Assembly: GCF_023502235.1 (NCBI RefSeq)
Contig: NZ_JAMFLY010000004.1
Coordinates: forward strand, 124,001-188,000
From: Flagellimonas myxillae
GTDB taxonomy: Bacteria; Bacteroidota; Bacteroidia; Flavobacteriales; Flavobacteriaceae
Length of the DNA stretch: 64,000 nucleotides
Reading direction: 5' to 3'
Shown piece by piece: positions 62,842-64,000 of the stretch. Every line of letters begins with the position of its first letter. The stretch's first letter is position 1. The notes under the pieces are model-generated. The model saw nothing but the letters and a program-made list of their open reading frames with translations, did not search any database and was not told the origin of the DNA. The position numbers and the translations under genes were made by a program.

Positions 62842-64000
62842 ATGCATGTTTTAAATCAGACCAAATCCAACTGTAGGCCCTTAATTTTTTTATTTGCCTT
62901 GACATTGTTGCTGTCCTGTGAGACCGCCACGGAGGACAAAGTTCCTACCTATGAAACTTTCTATGAAAAGTCCAAGGGTACGGAAACCGCTACCTATCAA
63001 GAAACCATTGAATTTTATATTGGATTGGCCAAGGATTTTCCAGAAATCAATGTACAGACCATTGGAGAAACGGATAGTGGGTATCCACTGCACTTGGTAA
63101 CCTTTAATCCTGATGGGGATTTCAATTTTGAACATGTGAGGGCCGAAAAGGCCACCGTATTGATTAATAATGGCATACATCCTGGCGAAAGCGATGGAAT
63201 TGATGCCACCATGATGCTGTTCAGGGATTTGGCAATCGGTAAAATGGAATCCCCAAAAAATGTGGTTTTGGCAACCATTCCCATATACAATATTGGTGGA
63301 GCGTTGCAGCGTAACTCTACTACCAGGGTAAATCAAAACGGACCAGTGCACTACGGTTTTAGAGGCAATGCCAGAAATTATGACCTGAATCGGGATTTTG
63401 TGAAAATGGACACCAAAAATGCCAAGACCTTCGCGCAAATCTTCCATTTGGTAAAACCTGACGTTTTTGTGGACAACCACGTGAGCAATGGTGCAGACTA
63501 CCAATATATCTTGACCCATCTCTTCACACAACACAACAAACTTGGTGGCAAACTCGGAAAATATCTTGAAGAGGTACTCCGTCCCCAACTTGAGGAATCC
63601 TTGGCCGATAAAGATTGGGATATTACTCCCTATGTGAACGTTTTTAATCGCCCACCTGAATTGGGCTTTAGCCAGTTTATGGACCATCCACGATATTCCA
63701 CAGGCTACACCACACTTTGGAACACCTTGGGCATGATGGTGGAAACCCACATGCTAAAACCCTATGAACAGCGCGTGGAAGGTACTTACGAGCTCATGGA
63801 AAGTATGATCTCCATAGTGGAAAAGGAGTACAAGACCATTAAAAAATTGCGTGAGGAAACCGCCCATGAGAATCTTGAGCTTGAAAAATACCATTTCAAT
63901 TGGCAGGTAGATAGGGACAAGGGTTCCGCACTCCAGTTCAAAGGATACGAAGCAGCGCAACCCCAAAGTGAAATTACCGGTCATCCCAGGCTGCAGTATC
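62842..64000 (+). CDS. M14 family zinc carboxypeptidase lipoprotein, 3' end outside window
   Basis: The frame is open from ATG 62842 to the right edge (386 codons visible). A lipoprotein signal ends with the lipobox LLLSC (Cys at about 26). The M14 zinc-site motif NNGIHPGESDG supplies His and Glu, with DNHVSNGADYQ as the third His region. PIYNIGGALQRNSTTRVNQN and NARNYDLNRDFVK are typical of the Bacteroidota M14 subgroup. It probably removes C-terminal residues from peptides, or acts on peptidoglycan peptides, at the cell envelope. The long antisense frame 62890-63750 is a shadow. Confidence 0.9.
   Translation, partial: MHVLNQTKSNCRPLIFLFALTLLLSCETATEDKVPTYETFYEKSKGTETATYQETIEFYIGLAKDFPEINVQTIGETDSGYPLHLVTFNPDGDFNFEHVRAEKATVLINNGIHPGESDGIDATMMLFRDLAIGKMESPKNVVLATIPIYNIGGALQRNSTTRVNQNGPVHYGFRGNARNYDLNRDFVKMDTKNAKTFAQIFHLVKPDVFVDNHVSNGADYQYILTHLFTQHNKLGGKLGKYLEEVLRPQLEESLADKDWDITPYVNVFNRPPELGFSQFMDHPRYSTGYTTLWNTLGMMVETHMLKPYEQRVEGTYELMESMISIVEKEYKTIKKLREETAHENLELEKYHFNWQVDRDKGSALQFKGYEAAQPQSEITGHPRLQY

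Noticed and set aside
62890-63750. 286-codon minus-strand frame over the M14 peptidase gene
   Set aside because: The plus strand encodes a recognisable zinc peptidase with a lipoprotein signal, so the minus frame is a shadow.

Overview
The window comes from the chromosome of a Bacteroidota bacterium, most likely a marine member of the Flavobacteriaceae (Muricauda/Allomuricauda-like; the genus is a guess). The evidence is the PorP/SprF and PorE-type secretion genes, the gliding-type C-terminal sorting domain, TAnnTTTG-type -7 promoter elements, the near absence of Shine-Dalgarno sequences except before rpsU, and CCTGAG..AGTCGAAGG dispersed repeats.

Bases 1-14000 (all minus strand) are a surface and secretion region. 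It holds a repeat adhesin cut by the window edge, a 1476-residue Calx-beta/CUB/beta-helix protein, and a three-gene operon. That operon encodes a 1605-residue calcium-repeat protein with a type B C-terminal domain, a PorP/SprF partner and a PorE-like OmpA protein. The giant gene contains a GC-rich, almost perfect 690-bp tandem repeat.

Bases 14374-32200 are the core translation and transcription block. After prfC and two small genes on the left, the minus-strand order is rpsU, xerC, hpf, tRNA-Thr(TGT), tRNA-Tyr, tRNA-Gly, tRNA-Thr(GGT), tuf, tRNA-Trp, secE, nusG, rplK, rplA, rplJ, rplL, rpoB, rpoC. This is the widely conserved order. tRNA-Trp and tRNA-Gly are each followed by a displaced copy of their own 3' end, joined to the same dispersed repeat at the same position of the T-loop. 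rpsU has a strong Shine-Dalgarno sequence, as known for bS21 autoregulation in this phylum.

Bases 32200-42430 carry metabolism, transport and redox genes: acyl-CoA dehydrogenase, a helix-hairpin-helix protein, an alanine/glycine symporter, a potassium channel, PspC, DUF2851, DinB, rhodanese, two thioredoxin-fold proteins, MarR, a nitroreductase and YceI.

Bases 42500-49332 are a complete tryptophan operon, trpL-E-G-D-C-F-B-A. Its leader encodes a peptide with three consecutive Trp codons, followed by a terminator and a competing pairing; the promoter places the leader start codon close to +1. Repeats have entered the operon: a palindrome between trpG and trpD, sixteen 7-bp units reaching into the trpC start codon, and a palindromic element inserted in frame inside trpF.

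Bases 49363-64000 hold an M20 peptidase, a lipoprotein, a probable outer-membrane barrel, a UDG-superfamily glycosylase, a TPR membrane protein, ppc, yaaA, an RluA-family synthase, a PASTA protein, ddl, coaD, a PAS histidine kinase with its response regulator, and an M14 carboxypeptidase cut by the right edge.
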